Shown here: positions 42,110 to 50,914 of the stretch, one piece after another
How positions within the stretch are numbered: the first letter of the stretch is position 1
Layout: every line of letters starts with the position of its first letter
Assembly (NCBI RefSeq): GCF_000235505.1
Contig: NZ_JH379027.1
Location: 2,395,183 to 2,459,182, forward strand
Source of the DNA: Hungatella hathewayi WAL-18680
Lineage (GTDB): Bacteria > Bacillota > Clostridia > Lachnospirales > Lachnospiraceae
DNA: 64,000 bases
Direction: 5' to 3'
Made by a program: the position numbers and the translations under genes
The notes under the pieces: model-generated
The model's database searches: none
What the model was told of the DNA's origin: nothing
The model's input: the letters and a program-made list of their open reading frames with translations, nothing else

Positions 42110-42904
42110 ATGAACCAGGAAGAACGACTGGAATATCTAATACGGTATCTGATAAATGAGTCCACAACCTATAAAGATTTACATTACACCCCATCGGAAG
42201 CCCCCCGCATCCTTCGCTCCCTCATGAACCTGCGCATGCCCGGCCCGGTCAGTCAGGAGTTCCTGGACATTCAGGATGCCTACCTAAAGGAAGAGTCCCG
42301 CCGCCGCGGAAGCGTGGAGCCGGATACTATCCCCACGGTCCGGGAGTCCTGCCACAGCAGTCACAGATTCGCAGACAGAATCTCCATCTGGCAGGGGGAC
42401 ATCACAAGACTGAAAGTGGACGCCATCGTCAATGCCGCCAACTCCCAGCTGCTTGGCTGTTTCGTCCCCTGCCACGGCTGCATCGACAATGCCATTCACT
42501 CGGCGGCAGGGCTGGAACTGCGGGAAGAGTGCGCCAAAATCATGGAGAGCCAGCAGACGGAAGAACCCACCGGCCAGGCCAAAATCACAAACGCCTACAA
42601 CCTCCCATGCCGCCACGTCCTCCACACCGTAGGCCCCATCATAGGCTGGAGCCTGACAGACAACGACTGTGAACAATTAAAATCCTGCTACCGCTCCTGC
42701 ATGGACCTGGCGGACGAACACCATTTAGAAAGCATCGCCTTCTGCTGCATTTCCACCGGAGAATTCCATTTCCCCAACGACAAAGCCGCCGAAATCGCCG
42801 TCCAAACCGTGGAAACATGCCTGGAGACCAGCAGCATCCGCCGTATTATCTTCAACGTATTCAAGGACAACGATTTCCACATTTATGAATCCCTGTTCCG
42901 GTAA
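42110..42904 (+). CDS. Zinc-dependent macrodomain ADP-ribosyl hydrolase
   Basis: Start at ATG 42110 behind AGAGGAGAGCC; an ATG at 42071 is the end of a repeat. 264 residues. Macrodomain core: QGDITRLKVDAIVNAAN (95-111), then LLGCFVPCHGCIDNAIHSAAG (C117, C121, C124 and H122/H130), the zinc-macrodomain signature known from SirTM-linked proteins, and the loop CISTGEFHFPNDKAAEIAV. It should remove the ADP-ribose put on by the sirtuin upstream. Confidence 0.9.
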   Translation: MNQEERLEYLIRYLINESTTYKDLHYTPSEAPRILRSLMNLRMPGPVSQEFLDIQDAYLKEESRRRGSVEPDTIPTVRESCHSSHRFADRISIWQGDITRLKVDAIVNAANSQLLGCFVPCHGCIDNAIHSAAGLELREECAKIMESQQTEEPTGQAKITNAYNLPCRHVLHTVGPIIGWSLTDNDCEQLKSCYRSCMDLADEHHLESIAFCCISTGEFHFPNDKAAEIAVQTVETCLETSSIRRIIFNVFKDNDFHIYESLFR

Positions 42905-43017
42905 AGCTCCAATCTGCAAAATATGCGGACTTTTTATCAGACCTATGAGAAATGCCAGACACTGTCTGGCAAATTGAGCTGGTCCCATTACTGTGAACTT
43001 CTTTCTATTAAAAACAC

Positions 43018-43062
43018 TTGACAAACCCAGGCAAACAATTATAATAAGTAGTAAGCTACTTA
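43018..43062 (+). promoter_or_regulatory. Promoter and operator of the first MarR gene
   Basis: TTGACA (43018-43023), 16-bp spacer, TATAAT (43040-43045), then the inverted repeat TAAGTAG-TAAG-CTACTTA (43045-43062) at the start point. The GTAG...CTAC core recurs before the MATE gene at 43603. Confidence 0.7.
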
Positions 43063-43086
43063 ATTTCCAAAAAAGGAGAATCCAAC

Positions 43087-43545
43087 ATGACAAACCCTCC
43101 AGATGACAAACCAATTGGTCTGAAAATCGCCATTATCGACAGGGCGTTTAAGCGAAGAATGGATGAGCGGGCGGGCAGTATGGGACTGACATCGGTGCAG
43201 CTGCGTGTCCTTGGAAGAATCAGCCTGCTGGAATCTGCCGGCGTTTTGGAGATTAACCAGCGGGATTTGGAGGAGGCGGTGCAGGTCACCCATCCAACCA
43301 TGACCGGCATCATCAAGCGCCTGGAGAACAAGGGATTTGTCACATGTATGCCCAGCCCCACGGACAAACGTTACAAGAAAATCACCTGCACCCCCAAAGG
43401 CGCCGGCGTTCACAGGGAGCTGGCGGAGCAGGACCAGGAGGTTTTGCTGGAACTGTGCCACGGATTCACCCAGGAGGACATGGACACCTTTCACCGGCTG
43501 ACCAGCCGCCTGTTGGAAAATGTATCGGATGAGCATATGTTTTGA
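43087..43545 (+). CDS. MarR family regulator (first locus)
   Basis: 152 residues; AAAAGGAGAA before the ATG. Winged helix with LEINQRDLEEAVQVTHPTMTGIIKRLENKGFV and the wing TDKRYKKITCTPKG. It is followed by a terminator and a MATE efflux gene whose upstream region repeats the same operator core, so it likely represses both itself and the pump. Confidence 0.85.
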   Translation: MTNPPDDKPIGLKIAIIDRAFKRRMDERAGSMGLTSVQLRVLGRISLLESAGVLEINQRDLEEAVQVTHPTMTGIIKRLENKGFVTCMPSPTDKRYKKITCTPKGAGVHRELAEQDQEVLLELCHGFTQEDMDTFHRLTSRLLENVSDEHMF

Positions 43546-43552
43546 GAACATG

Positions 43553-43590
43553 GCAAATGGCCGGAGACAATCCGCACCGTTTGCTTTTTT
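43553..43590 (+). terminator. Terminator between MarR and MATE genes
   Basis: GCAAATGG/CCGTTTGC (one G-U) followed by six T. Confidence 0.65.
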
Positions 43591-43602
43591 ACCGGCAAAT
43601 AG

Positions 43603-43614
43603 GTAGCATGCTAC
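43603..43614. promoter_or_regulatory. Second MarR operator, before the MATE gene
   Basis: GTAGCATGCTAC, a perfect 12-bp palindrome 47 bases before the MATE start; shares GTAG...CTAC with the operator at 43045-43062. Confidence 0.55.
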
Positions 43615-43660
43615 GAATAAAAACAGTAAAAAGAATCAACTAGTTTGGAGGAAAAACAAT

Positions 43661-45097
43661 ATGAATAACACAACAACCATACGGACAGAGGCGGAGCAAA
43701 GTCCCTTCGCCACAGACCCCATCGGAAAACTGATAGCCAGGTTTGCCATTCCCTGCGTCATTTCCCTGCTGGTTAATGCCCTTTACAACATCGTGGACCA
43801 GATTTTCATCGGCCGGGGCGTGGGCTACCTGGGAAACGGCGCCACCAACGTGGTGTTCCCCATCACCGTGATTGCCCTGGCCGTTGCCCTGCTCATCGGT
43901 GACGGCGGGGCCGCCTACTTAAGCCTGAGACTGGGAGAGGGGGATAAGGAGAGTGCGCAGAAAGGCGTGGGAAATGCCGTTACCATGGTGACCATCGCCG
44001 GCCTGGTGATGCTTGTGGCGGCTCTGCTCTTCATGGAGCCCATCGTCAACCTGTTTGGTGCCACGGATAACCTGCGGCCCTACGCCCTGGATTACGGCTA
44101 TATCATTGCCATCGGACTGCCATTTACCATGATATCCACGGCCTTAAATTCCATCATCCGTGCCGACGGCTCCCCGAAATTTGCCATGATGTCCATGCTG
44201 CTGGGGGCCATCATCAACACCATTTTAGACCCGATTTTCATCTTCCCGTTACAGATGGGAGTTCAGGGGGCGGCCATTGCCACCATCCTGGGCCAGATGG
44301 CCTCGTTTGCGGTGTCTGCCGCCTACCTGCGCCATTTCAAATCCGTGGACATGAAAAAGAGTTGTCTGAGACTGGATAATGCCATCTGCCGCCGCGTGCT
44401 GGGCCTTGGCATCAGCAGTTTTATCACCCAGCTCTCCATCACGGTGGTGATGGGCGTCAGCAACAATCTGCTGACCACATACGGCGCCCAGTCCGTTTAC
44501 GGCGCGGAGATTCCGCTGACGGCCATGGGCATCGTCATGAAGGTGAACCAGATATTGATATCCATTCTGGTGGGGATTGCGGCCGGTTCCCAGCCCATTA
44601 TCGGTTACAATTACGGCGCCGGCGACCATGCAAGAGTGAAGAAGACTTTATTTATCGCCATCTCGGCGGCGGAGGCCGTGACTATTGTGGCCTTCCTGGT
44701 CTTCCAGTTTTTCCCCATGAGCGTGGTATCGCTGTTCGGCTCCGAGGAAGGTCTGTACAATGAATTTGCGGTCAAATGCTTCCGCATTTTCCTGCTGTTC
44801 TGCGTCCTCAACGGTTTCCAGACCGTGGCGGGCATCTACATGCAGGCCATTGGAAAACCTATCAAAGCCGCGGCCATCTCCCTGTCCCGCCAAATCGTGT
44901 TCATGATTCCGGCCGCCATCATTCTCCCAATCTTTATGGGAGTGGAGGGCGTCCTCTGGGCAGGTCCGGTGGCCGATGGGCTGGCATTTATCCTCGCCCT
45001 GGTTTTGACCATGCTGGAAATCAGGCATTTAAACCGGAACCGGGAAGCGGAGAACCAAACCGCGCCCGGCAGCATTGCAATCTGTGCGGAGCAGTAA
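43661..45097 (+). CDS. MATE family efflux transporter (first locus)
   Basis: 478 residues with twelve predicted membrane helices. MATE signatures: IARFAIPCVISLLVNALYNIVDQIFIGRGVG at the start and FLVFQFFPMSVVSLFGSEE in the middle, with GVQGAAIATILGQ. MATE pumps export cationic drugs using Na+ or H+. The closest type is the DinF/VmrA-like Firmicutes branch. Linked to the MarR gene by a shared operator core; ends at the terminator 45109-45147. Confidence 0.9.
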   Translation: MNNTTTIRTEAEQSPFATDPIGKLIARFAIPCVISLLVNALYNIVDQIFIGRGVGYLGNGATNVVFPITVIALAVALLIGDGGAAYLSLRLGEGDKESAQKGVGNAVTMVTIAGLVMLVAALLFMEPIVNLFGATDNLRPYALDYGYIIAIGLPFTMISTALNSIIRADGSPKFAMMSMLLGAIINTILDPIFIFPLQMGVQGAAIATILGQMASFAVSAAYLRHFKSVDMKKSCLRLDNAICRRVLGLGISSFITQLSITVVMGVSNNLLTTYGAQSVYGAEIPLTAMGIVMKVNQILISILVGIAAGSQPIIGYNYGAGDHARVKKTLFIAISAAEAVTIVAFLVFQFFPMSVVSLFGSEEGLYNEFAVKCFRIFLLFCVLNGFQTVAGIYMQAIGKPIKAAAISLSRQIVFMIPAAIILPIFMGVEGVLWAGPVADGLAFILALVLTMLEIRHLNRNREAENQTAPGSIAICAEQ

Positions 45098-45108
45098 AAA
45101 CATCCTTG

Positions 45109-45147
45109 AAAACAGGGGGACATATCAGCGTTCTCCCTGTTTTTTTG
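45109..45147 (+). terminator. Terminator of the first MATE gene
   Basis: AAAACAGGGGGA/TTCTCCCTGTTTT stem with a 10-base loop and a long T-run. Confidence 0.8.
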
Positions 45148-45192
45148 TGCCATTTTTCCAGTTCTGACAGAAATTCGTAAGGTTTCCCAACC

Positions 45193-45234
45193 TTGACTTC
45201 CCCCACCCCCTATGATAATATAGTTAAGCTAACT
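45193..45234 (+). promoter_or_regulatory. Promoter and operator of the second MarR-MATE operon
   Basis: TTGACT (45193-45198), 17-bp spacer, TAATAT (45216-45221), then AGTTA-AGC-TAACT (45222-45234) at the start point. The repeat differs from that of the first MarR locus. Confidence 0.65.
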
Positions 45235-45269
45235 TAATTAAAATCACTAAACTAAAAAAGGAGAAGCCT

Positions 45270-45707
45270 ATGAAACTGACCAGCAGAATCAATGATTTTT
45301 ACTACCACATGTCCCTGTATGAACTTCAGGTCATGAGTGGAGACGATTATTTCAACGGCTTATCCTACAACAGTCTTCTCTACATCAATGTCATCGAACA
45401 GATGGAGGACTGCACTGCCAGCAAAATTGCCGAAACCCTGGGCATCACCAGGTCCGCCGTGACGATAAAGCTTAACGAGCTGGAACGCCAGGGCGCCATT
45501 GTGAAGGAGAAGAGCGAGACCGACCGCCGGGTCACCTACGTCAGGCTCAGTCCGGCCATGGCTGACACGTGCAGTATTTACGATGAGATATTTGAGAAAA
45601 TAGAACTGGATTTGCGATTGAAATATACCGCGGAGGAGTTAGACATGTTCAGCAAGATACTCCAGGATATATCCAGTTATGAGTGGAGGAGAGTCAAACA
45701 TGAATAA
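45270..45707 (+). CDS. MarR family regulator (second locus)
   Basis: 145 residues; AAAAGGAGAAG in front. HTH with CTASKIAETLGITRSAVTIKLNELERQGAIVKEKSETDRRVTYVRLSP, and N-terminal dimer helix INDFYYHMSLYELQVMS. Overlaps the MATE start by 8 bases (one operon, unlike the first locus). Confidence 0.85.
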   Translation: MKLTSRINDFYYHMSLYELQVMSGDDYFNGLSYNSLLYINVIEQMEDCTASKIAETLGITRSAVTIKLNELERQGAIVKEKSETDRRVTYVRLSPAMADTCSIYDEIFEKIELDLRLKYTAEELDMFSKILQDISSYEWRRVKHE

Positions 45708-47055
45708 TCAATTGGAGCGGGAGATTACCATCCCGTCTATTTTAAAGTTTACATTTCCGTCTATCGTTATGATGGTGATAATGTCCCTGTATACGGTGGT
45801 GGACGGAACCTTTGTGTCGAGACTGGTGGGAACGGACGCATTTTCCGCGGTGAATATCGTCTACCCGCTGTCCAGCGTCACGATTGGCCTGGGCACCATG
45901 TTCGGAACGGGGATGACCGCCCTGGTTTCCAGGAAGCTGGGAGAGGGGAAGCGGGAGGAAGCCAACCGGATCTTTTCGTTCATCACCGTCTGTACCGTGA
46001 TACTTGGATTGGCGGTCTCGGCCGTCAGTCTGCTGTTTCTGAAACCGCTGATTTATGCCATGGGCTCCAATGAGGAGATATTTGGGTACTGCTATGACTA
46101 TGCCATGCCGCTGGTATTCTTCTTTGTGCCCAATATTTTGCAGTTAATGTTCCAGAGTCTCTATGTGGCGGACGGTAAGCCCCAGATTGGACTGGCGGTC
46201 ACGATTGTGGGCGGCCTGGCCAACGTGGCGCTGGATTATCTCTTTATCGCGGTATTCCATATGGGGATTGCGGGGGCGGCGGTTGCCACAGGCATCGGCT
46301 ATTCCCTTCCGGCCCTGTACGGCCTCTGGTATTTCGCCAGGAACCGGCATGGCAATTTCTGTTTCATGAGGCCGAAGAAGCATTTTCGGGCGCTTGTGGA
46401 GGCGGCGGGCAACGGCTCCTCGGAGATGGTCAATTTCCTCTCCACCAGCATTACCACCTTCCTGTTTAATATCATTATGATGCGGCTGGTGGGGCAGAAC
46501 GGGGTGGCGGCCATTTCTATCCTGCTGTATCTGGATTTTGTGCTGATTGCCATCAGTCTGGGCTACTCCATGGGGGTGGCGCCGCTTATCAGCTATAATT
46601 ATGGAAGGGGGAACTCGGCAAAACTCCGAAGTCTGTTCCGGATGAGCGTGGGGCTCTGTGCGGTGGTCAGCATATTTATGACTGTGGGGACTCTGCTGTC
46701 GGCAGATTATCTCTCCGCCATCTTTACCAGGCGGGGAACCGAGGTCTATGAGATGGCGGTAGCGGGCCTGCGGATTTATGCCATCGGCTACCTGTTTAAG
46801 GGGTATAATATCTACGCCTCCGCCATGTTCACCGCCTACGGCGACGGCAGGACCTCGGCGACGCTGTCCTTTTTGAGAACCCTGGTGTTCCTGGTGGTCT
46901 CCCTGATTGGTCTGGCGGCCCTGTTCGGCGTAACCGGCGTCTGGTTCGCCTCCCCGGCGGCGGAAATGCTGGCGCTGGGACTGTCCGTATATTATACGGT
47001 AAAATACCGGAGGCGGCTGCATCTGTGCAAGGATGGCGGCAGAGTGGCGGCATAA
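45700..47055 (+). CDS. MATE family efflux transporter (second locus)
   Basis: Start at ATG 45700 behind GGAGGAGAG; the in-frame ATG at 45679 lies before that site. 451 residues, twelve membrane helices: FTFPSIVMMVIMSLYTVVDGTFVSRLVGTDAFSAVNIVYPL at the start and GMGIAGAAVATGIGYSLPALYGL-like text in the middle. Only moderately similar to the pump of the first locus, so the two loci are not a recent duplication. Controlled by the overlapping MarR. Confidence 0.9.
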   Translation: MNNQLEREITIPSILKFTFPSIVMMVIMSLYTVVDGTFVSRLVGTDAFSAVNIVYPLSSVTIGLGTMFGTGMTALVSRKLGEGKREEANRIFSFITVCTVILGLAVSAVSLLFLKPLIYAMGSNEEIFGYCYDYAMPLVFFFVPNILQLMFQSLYVADGKPQIGLAVTIVGGLANVALDYLFIAVFHMGIAGAAVATGIGYSLPALYGLWYFARNRHGNFCFMRPKKHFRALVEAAGNGSSEMVNFLSTSITTFLFNIIMMRLVGQNGVAAISILLYLDFVLIAISLGYSMGVAPLISYNYGRGNSAKLRSLFRMSVGLCAVVSIFMTVGTLLSADYLSAIFTRRGTEVYEMAVAGLRIYAIGYLFKGYNIYASAMFTAYGDGRTSATLSFLRTLVFLVVSLIGLAALFGVTGVWFASPAAEMLALGLSVYYTVKYRRRLHLCKDGGRVAA

Positions 47056-47081
47056 CAACAGCAAACATTTTAAAAACCAAA

Positions 47082-47121
47082 ACGGGCCATGTCTCCCCAG
47101 GGAAACATGACCCGTAATTTT
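47082..47121. terminator. Terminator between MATE and DedA genes
   Basis: ACGGGCCATGT/ACATGACCCGT, 10 of 11 pairs, followed by AATTTTT on the plus strand; lies between convergent genes. Confidence 0.7.
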
Positions 47122-47148
47122 TATATTCCACACCAAACTCTTCCCACC

Positions 47149-47766
47149 CTAAGATTCCGCCAAAAACCTCTTCTTAATAAACCGCGCCCCGCAGAGCAGC
47201 GCCACCACAAGAATCACTACCACCGCCAGAGTGGTATAGGTATCCATATAGACCACAATCCGGCTCCAGGACGCGCCGGCCACGGCCCCCAGCCACACCA
47301 GCACCGTGTTCCAGATGGCGCTTCCGAGAGCGGTCAGCAGCAGAAAGCTGGGCATTTTCATCCGTGCCGTGCCTGCCGGGATGGAGATCAGGCTTCGGAT
47401 AATGGGAATGAAGCGGCAGAAGAAGACGGCGGTATATCCCTTGCGGTTAAACCAGGCGATGGCATCGTCGATGTCGTCCGGGTCCAGACGGAGAATCCGC
47501 CCAAGCCTTCCGGCCAGCAGCTTTTTCAACCGGTCCGGTTTCAAAAACCGTCCGACGCCGTAGAGCACAATGGCGCCAATCACCGAGCCCACGGTGGCGG
47601 CCGCGATAACGCCCCACACGCCCAGCGTGGTGTAAGTGGTCATAAACCCGCCGAATGTCAGGATGACCTCCGAGGGAATCGGTGGGAAAATGTTTTCCAG
47701 AGCGATAAGCCCGGCGACGCCAAGGTAGCCAAACTGATTCATCATTTCTATAATCCAGGCCTGCAT
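47149..47766 (-). CDS. DedA family membrane protein
   Basis: 205 residues. GLIALENIFPPIPSEVILTFGGFM and FNRKGYTAVFFCRFIPIIRSLISIPAG are the two DedA half-motifs (the second with the conserved R and P). DedA proteins move lipid carriers such as undecaprenyl phosphate across the membrane. Four to five membrane helices. AAAGGAGTATGG precedes the ATG. Confidence 0.9.
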   Translation of the reverse strand: MQAWIIEMMNQFGYLGVAGLIALENIFPPIPSEVILTFGGFMTTYTTLGVWGVIAAATVGSVIGAIVLYGVGRFLKPDRLKKLLAGRLGRILRLDPDDIDDAIAWFNRKGYTAVFFCRFIPIIRSLISIPAGTARMKMPSFLLLTALGSAIWNTVLVWLGAVAGASWSRIVVYMDTYTTLAVVVILVVALLCGARFIKKRFLAES

Positions 47767-47880
47767 GGTACCATACTCCTTTCAAGTTCCAGTGACTCCG
47801 CCGTGGAGTTCACAGTTACGTGGATAGTATATCACGATATTGGCGAAGCATCCGTTAAGGATGCGCTAGAAAATCCCCCG

Positions 47881-48726
47881 TCATCCGCCCTGCTTCGCCA
47901 CCAGCTCATTCAGCGATTTAAACTGGTATCCCATCTCTTCCCACTTCGTCAGCAGTTCATCCAGAATCTCCCCGTTTGTCTTCGACGTGCTGTGGAGCAG
48001 CACAATGGCGCCGGGATGAATCCGCCCCAGCAGCTTCTTAAACGCTTCCTCCTTGGTCGGCTGCTTATCCTCGTACCAGTCCACGTAAGCCAGGGACCAG
48101 AAGAAGGTGTGATAGCCTAAATCGTTGGCCATTTTCAAGTTGCTCTCACTGTATTTTCCCTGAGGCGGCCGGTAGAATTTAGTCATCGTCTGGCCGGTGG
48201 TCTCCTGGTACAGCTTCTCCAAATCCTGCAATTCTTTGGCAAACGATTCCTGTGTGGAGATTTTCGACATGTCCGGGTGATGGTATGTATGGTTGCCCAC
48301 CGTATGTCCCTCAGCCACCATCCGCTTCACCAAATCCGGACTGGTGGAAATGTAGTTGCCCACCACAAAAAAAGTGGCCGGAACATGGTGTTTTTTGAGA
48401 GCGTCAAGAATCGCCGGCGTGTTGCCGTTCTCGAATCCGGCGTCGAAGGTTAAATAGATTACTTTTTCATCGGTCTGGTCTGCGTAATGTGCATTGAACT
48501 GCTTGAGATAATCAGATGTGGCGTTGGCGACCGGGGGCTTGCCTTCCTCCTGAAAGCTTAAGCCCCAGTTGCCGTCAGCCGATGCCGTCACAGCCTCCGG
48601 CCGGACGACATCCACTGCTTTTGCAAGTCCATATCCAAAAACAAAGGACAGGACAAAGATGGGAATGGTCTTCGCAATCTGCTTGATGACCTTCCTGTTA
48701 CCGAGCATTGAGAAATGTTTTAACAT
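47881..48726 (-). CDS. pdaA: PdaA-like polysaccharide deacetylase
   Basis: 281 residues with an N-terminal membrane anchor (TIPIFVLSFVFGYGLAKAV). NodB motifs: YLTFDAGFENG (Asp pair), HTVGNHTYHHPDMSK (metal His), RPPQGKYSESNL, and LLHSTSKTNGEIL. NWGLSFQEEGKPP before the domain and the TFDAGFENG variant match the PdaA branch that makes the muramic delta-lactam of spore cortex. The second gene in the window pointing to sporulation. Confidence 0.8.
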   Translation of the reverse strand: MLKHFSMLGNRKVIKQIAKTIPIFVLSFVFGYGLAKAVDVVRPEAVTASADGNWGLSFQEEGKPPVANATSDYLKQFNAHYADQTDEKVIYLTFDAGFENGNTPAILDALKKHHVPATFFVVGNYISTSPDLVKRMVAEGHTVGNHTYHHPDMSKISTQESFAKELQDLEKLYQETTGQTMTKFYRPPQGKYSESNLKMANDLGYHTFFWSLAYVDWYEDKQPTKEEAFKKLLGRIHPGAIVLLHSTSKTNGEILDELLTKWEEMGYQFKSLNELVAKQGG

Positions 48727-48797
48727 AGAAATCCCCTGAATATCTTTATACCAATATATAGGGGGAGAGTGTCATTTATTCGCCGGAAAAGCAAAGG

Positions 48798-48840
48798 GCC
48801 GGGCGGACATGGCCGCCTGCACGGCACTCATCCGCCCGGC
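48798..48840 (-). terminator. Terminator after the nitroreductase gene
   Basis: GCCGGGCGGA/TCCGCCCGGC, 10 perfect pairs around a 23-base loop, on the minus strand followed by CCTTTGCTTTT. Confidence 0.6.
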
Positions 48841-48855
48841 GCGTTGGCCGGCTGA

Positions 48856-49374
48856 TTAGTCGATAAACCGAACCTTCCCGGTCTTCACCACCTGTTTATT
48901 GGGAGCCTCCGCCGGGTAGCCCAGGGCCGCCATCCCATAAACCACATGGTCAGCCGGAATCTCCAACTCATCCAAAACCGCCCGGATAGCCGGCGCGTCG
49001 CAGATGCCCTGAAGCTGGTTAATCCACACGGAGCCGATGCCGAAGGAGTGGGCCGCCAGGAAGATATTTTCCAGGGCACAGGCATTGTCCTCCTTGCCAA
49101 AGGGGCTTGATTTCTCGTTGGAAGGGATAATCAGGGCCATGGGGCAGTACATGTCATAGCCGTCCCTGCCAAGTTCTTTTCCGATGGCATTTGCCAGCTT
49201 TTGAATCTTCCCGGTGTCTCTCACCACGGTAAACTGCCAGGTCTGAAGCCCTCTGCCGCTGGGGGCGTACAGAGCCGCCTTCACAATCTGCTCCAGCTCC
49301 TCCCTGCCAATCGGCCGTTTCTCAAAAGCGCGGACACTTCTCCGTGTCAGTAAATGTTCCATAACTGCATTCAT
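48856..49374 (-). CDS. Nitroreductase family protein
   Basis: 172 residues. LLTRRSVRAFEKRPIGREELEQIVKAALYAPSGRGLQTWQF is the FMN-binding start of the family, and IFLAAHSFGIGSVWINQLQ with GYPAEAPNK the second FMN contact. Such proteins reduce nitro compounds, quinones or flavins with NAD(P)H. Ribosome site AGGAGG present upstream (minus strand). Confidence 0.85.
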   Translation of the reverse strand: MNAVMEHLLTRRSVRAFEKRPIGREELEQIVKAALYAPSGRGLQTWQFTVVRDTGKIQKLANAIGKELGRDGYDMYCPMALIIPSNEKSSPFGKEDNACALENIFLAAHSFGIGSVWINQLQGICDAPAIRAVLDELEIPADHVVYGMAALGYPAEAPNKQVVKTGKVRFID

Positions 49375-49494
49375 GGTAATACCTCCTGTCTGCTGAAAAC
49401 TAACAATTTGCTGCTAATTTATAGAATATGCCCCTTTGAATGTGATGTCAATACCGGGTTTCCCGTAATAGAATAATAGGGAGAGGAATGTTCA

Positions 49495-49523
49495 TTGACA
49501 AACACCAGGTTGTAAAATATACT
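49495..49523 (+). promoter_or_regulatory. Promoter of the MFS gene
   Basis: TTGACA (49495-49500), 17-bp spacer, TATACT (49518-49523). Confidence 0.65.
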
Positions 49524-49586
49524 TACTAAAGTTTCTTTCATAACAGAAGGTCAATCAACAATCCCAGGAGAGAGGGAGACTGAAAC

Positions 49587-50789
49587 ATGAGCATCAGAGA
49601 CAACTATAATCATACATTAAAGGCGAGTTACGTGGGATACATTACCCAGGCGATTGTAAATAACTTTATTCCACTGCTGTTTCTCACATTTCAAAGCAGC
49701 TTCGGAATATCACTGGAGAAAATCACCCTGCTGGTGACGATCAATTTTGGGATACAGCTGCTGGTGGATTTGCTGTCCGCCAAATTTGTGGATAAAATCG
49801 GATACCGGACAGCGGCGGTGGCGGCCCATATCTTTGCGGCGGCCGGGATTGCCGGGCTGGGAGTATTTCCGGATATGTTTCCGGATTCCTATCTGGGACT
49901 GCTGTTCTGTGTCTGCCTGTACGCGGTGGGCGGCGGCCTGATTGAGGTGCTGATCAGCCCTATCGTGGAAGCCTGTCCCACAGAGAAGAAGGACGCGGCC
50001 ATGAGCCTGCTTCACTCTTTTTACTGCTGGGGCAGTGTGCTGGTCATCGCGGTATCCACCCTGTTTTTCACGGTGTTCGGAATTGAAAACTGGCGGGCCA
50101 TGGCGCTGTTGTGGGCAGTGGTCCCTGCGGGAAATGCCATCTTCTTCACCAGCGTGCCCATCGCTATGCTGACGGAGGAGGGCCAGGGAATGTCCATCAA
50201 AAGTCTGTTGAGGGAGAAGACCTTCTGGGTGTTTGCCTTCATCATCGTGTGCGCGGGGGCGTCGGAGCAGGCCATGAGCCAGTGGGCGTCCGCCTTTGCG
50301 GAATCGGGGCTTCAGGTGTCAAAGACCGTGGGAGACATGGCAGGCCCCTGCATGTTTGCCATTCTGATGGGGGTATCCAGAACCTTCTATGCCAGGTTCA
50401 GCGAGAAAATGAATCTGGTGACCTTTATGGCTGGCAGCGGAGTCCTGTGTATCTTCAGCTATATGCTGGCGGCATTTTCCACCAATCCCATCCTGGCTCT
50501 GGCGGGCTGCGGCCTGTGCGGGCTGTCGGTGGGAATTCTGTGGCCGGGGGCATTTTCCCTGGCGTCGGCAACCTGTCCGAGAGGGGGAACAGCCATGTTT
50601 GCCCTGCTTGCCCTGGCCGGCGATTTGGGCTGCTCCACGGGACCGACCCTGGTGGGCCTGGTGTCCGACACGGCCGGCGGCAGCATCAGCACCGGCCTGA
50701 TTGTGGCCATCGCCTTCCCGGTACTGCTGATTGTGGCATTGTCCAGAGTGCGGGGGAACAAGGTGAAGCTGGAGGGGGAAGGAAATTGA
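49587..50789 (+). CDS. MFS transporter
   Basis: 400 residues with eleven to twelve membrane helices; GAGAGAGGGAGAC before the ATG. NNFIPLLFLTFQSSFGISLEKITLLVTINFGIQLLVDLLSAKFVDKIGYR is the first helix pair with the D-x-x-GxR loop of the superfamily, and RGGTAMFALLALAGDLGCSTGPTLVG a late helix. Resembles the FucP/sugar-like or unknown MFS branch; substrate not readable. Its stop codon is followed directly by a 14-bp tandem repeat. Confidence 0.85.
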   Translation: MSIRDNYNHTLKASYVGYITQAIVNNFIPLLFLTFQSSFGISLEKITLLVTINFGIQLLVDLLSAKFVDKIGYRTAAVAAHIFAAAGIAGLGVFPDMFPDSYLGLLFCVCLYAVGGGLIEVLISPIVEACPTEKKDAAMSLLHSFYCWGSVLVIAVSTLFFTVFGIENWRAMALLWAVVPAGNAIFFTSVPIAMLTEEGQGMSIKSLLREKTFWVFAFIIVCAGASEQAMSQWASAFAESGLQVSKTVGDMAGPCMFAILMGVSRTFYARFSEKMNLVTFMAGSGVLCIFSYMLAAFSTNPILALAGCGLCGLSVGILWPGAFSLASATCPRGGTAMFALLALAGDLGCSTGPTLVGLVSDTAGGSISTGLIVAIAFPVLLIVALSRVRGNKVKLEGEGN

Positions 50790-50873
50790 GTGGAAACAAT
50801 TAAGTGGAAATAGTTAGGTGGAAATAATCAAGCGGAAATAACTAAGCGGATATAATTAAGTGGAAATGGAATG
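50790..50873 (+). repeat. 14-bp tandem repeat after the MFS gene
   Basis: Six units of 14 bp (50790, 50804, 50818, 50832, 50846, 50860), GTGGAAATAATTAA-like; the last is degenerate. The array starts at the first base after the stop codon. Confidence 0.8.
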
Positions 50874-50914
50874 AAGTAGAGTGAAATGACACGGACATAA
50901 GGAGGAAGCGCGGA

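Noticed and set aside
46144..47136. Minus-strand open frame of 330 codons
   Set aside because: His/Gln-rich shadow of the second MATE gene.
47089..48120. Plus-strand open frame of 343 codons
   Set aside because: Antisense to DedA and PdaA-like genes, which have clear family motifs.
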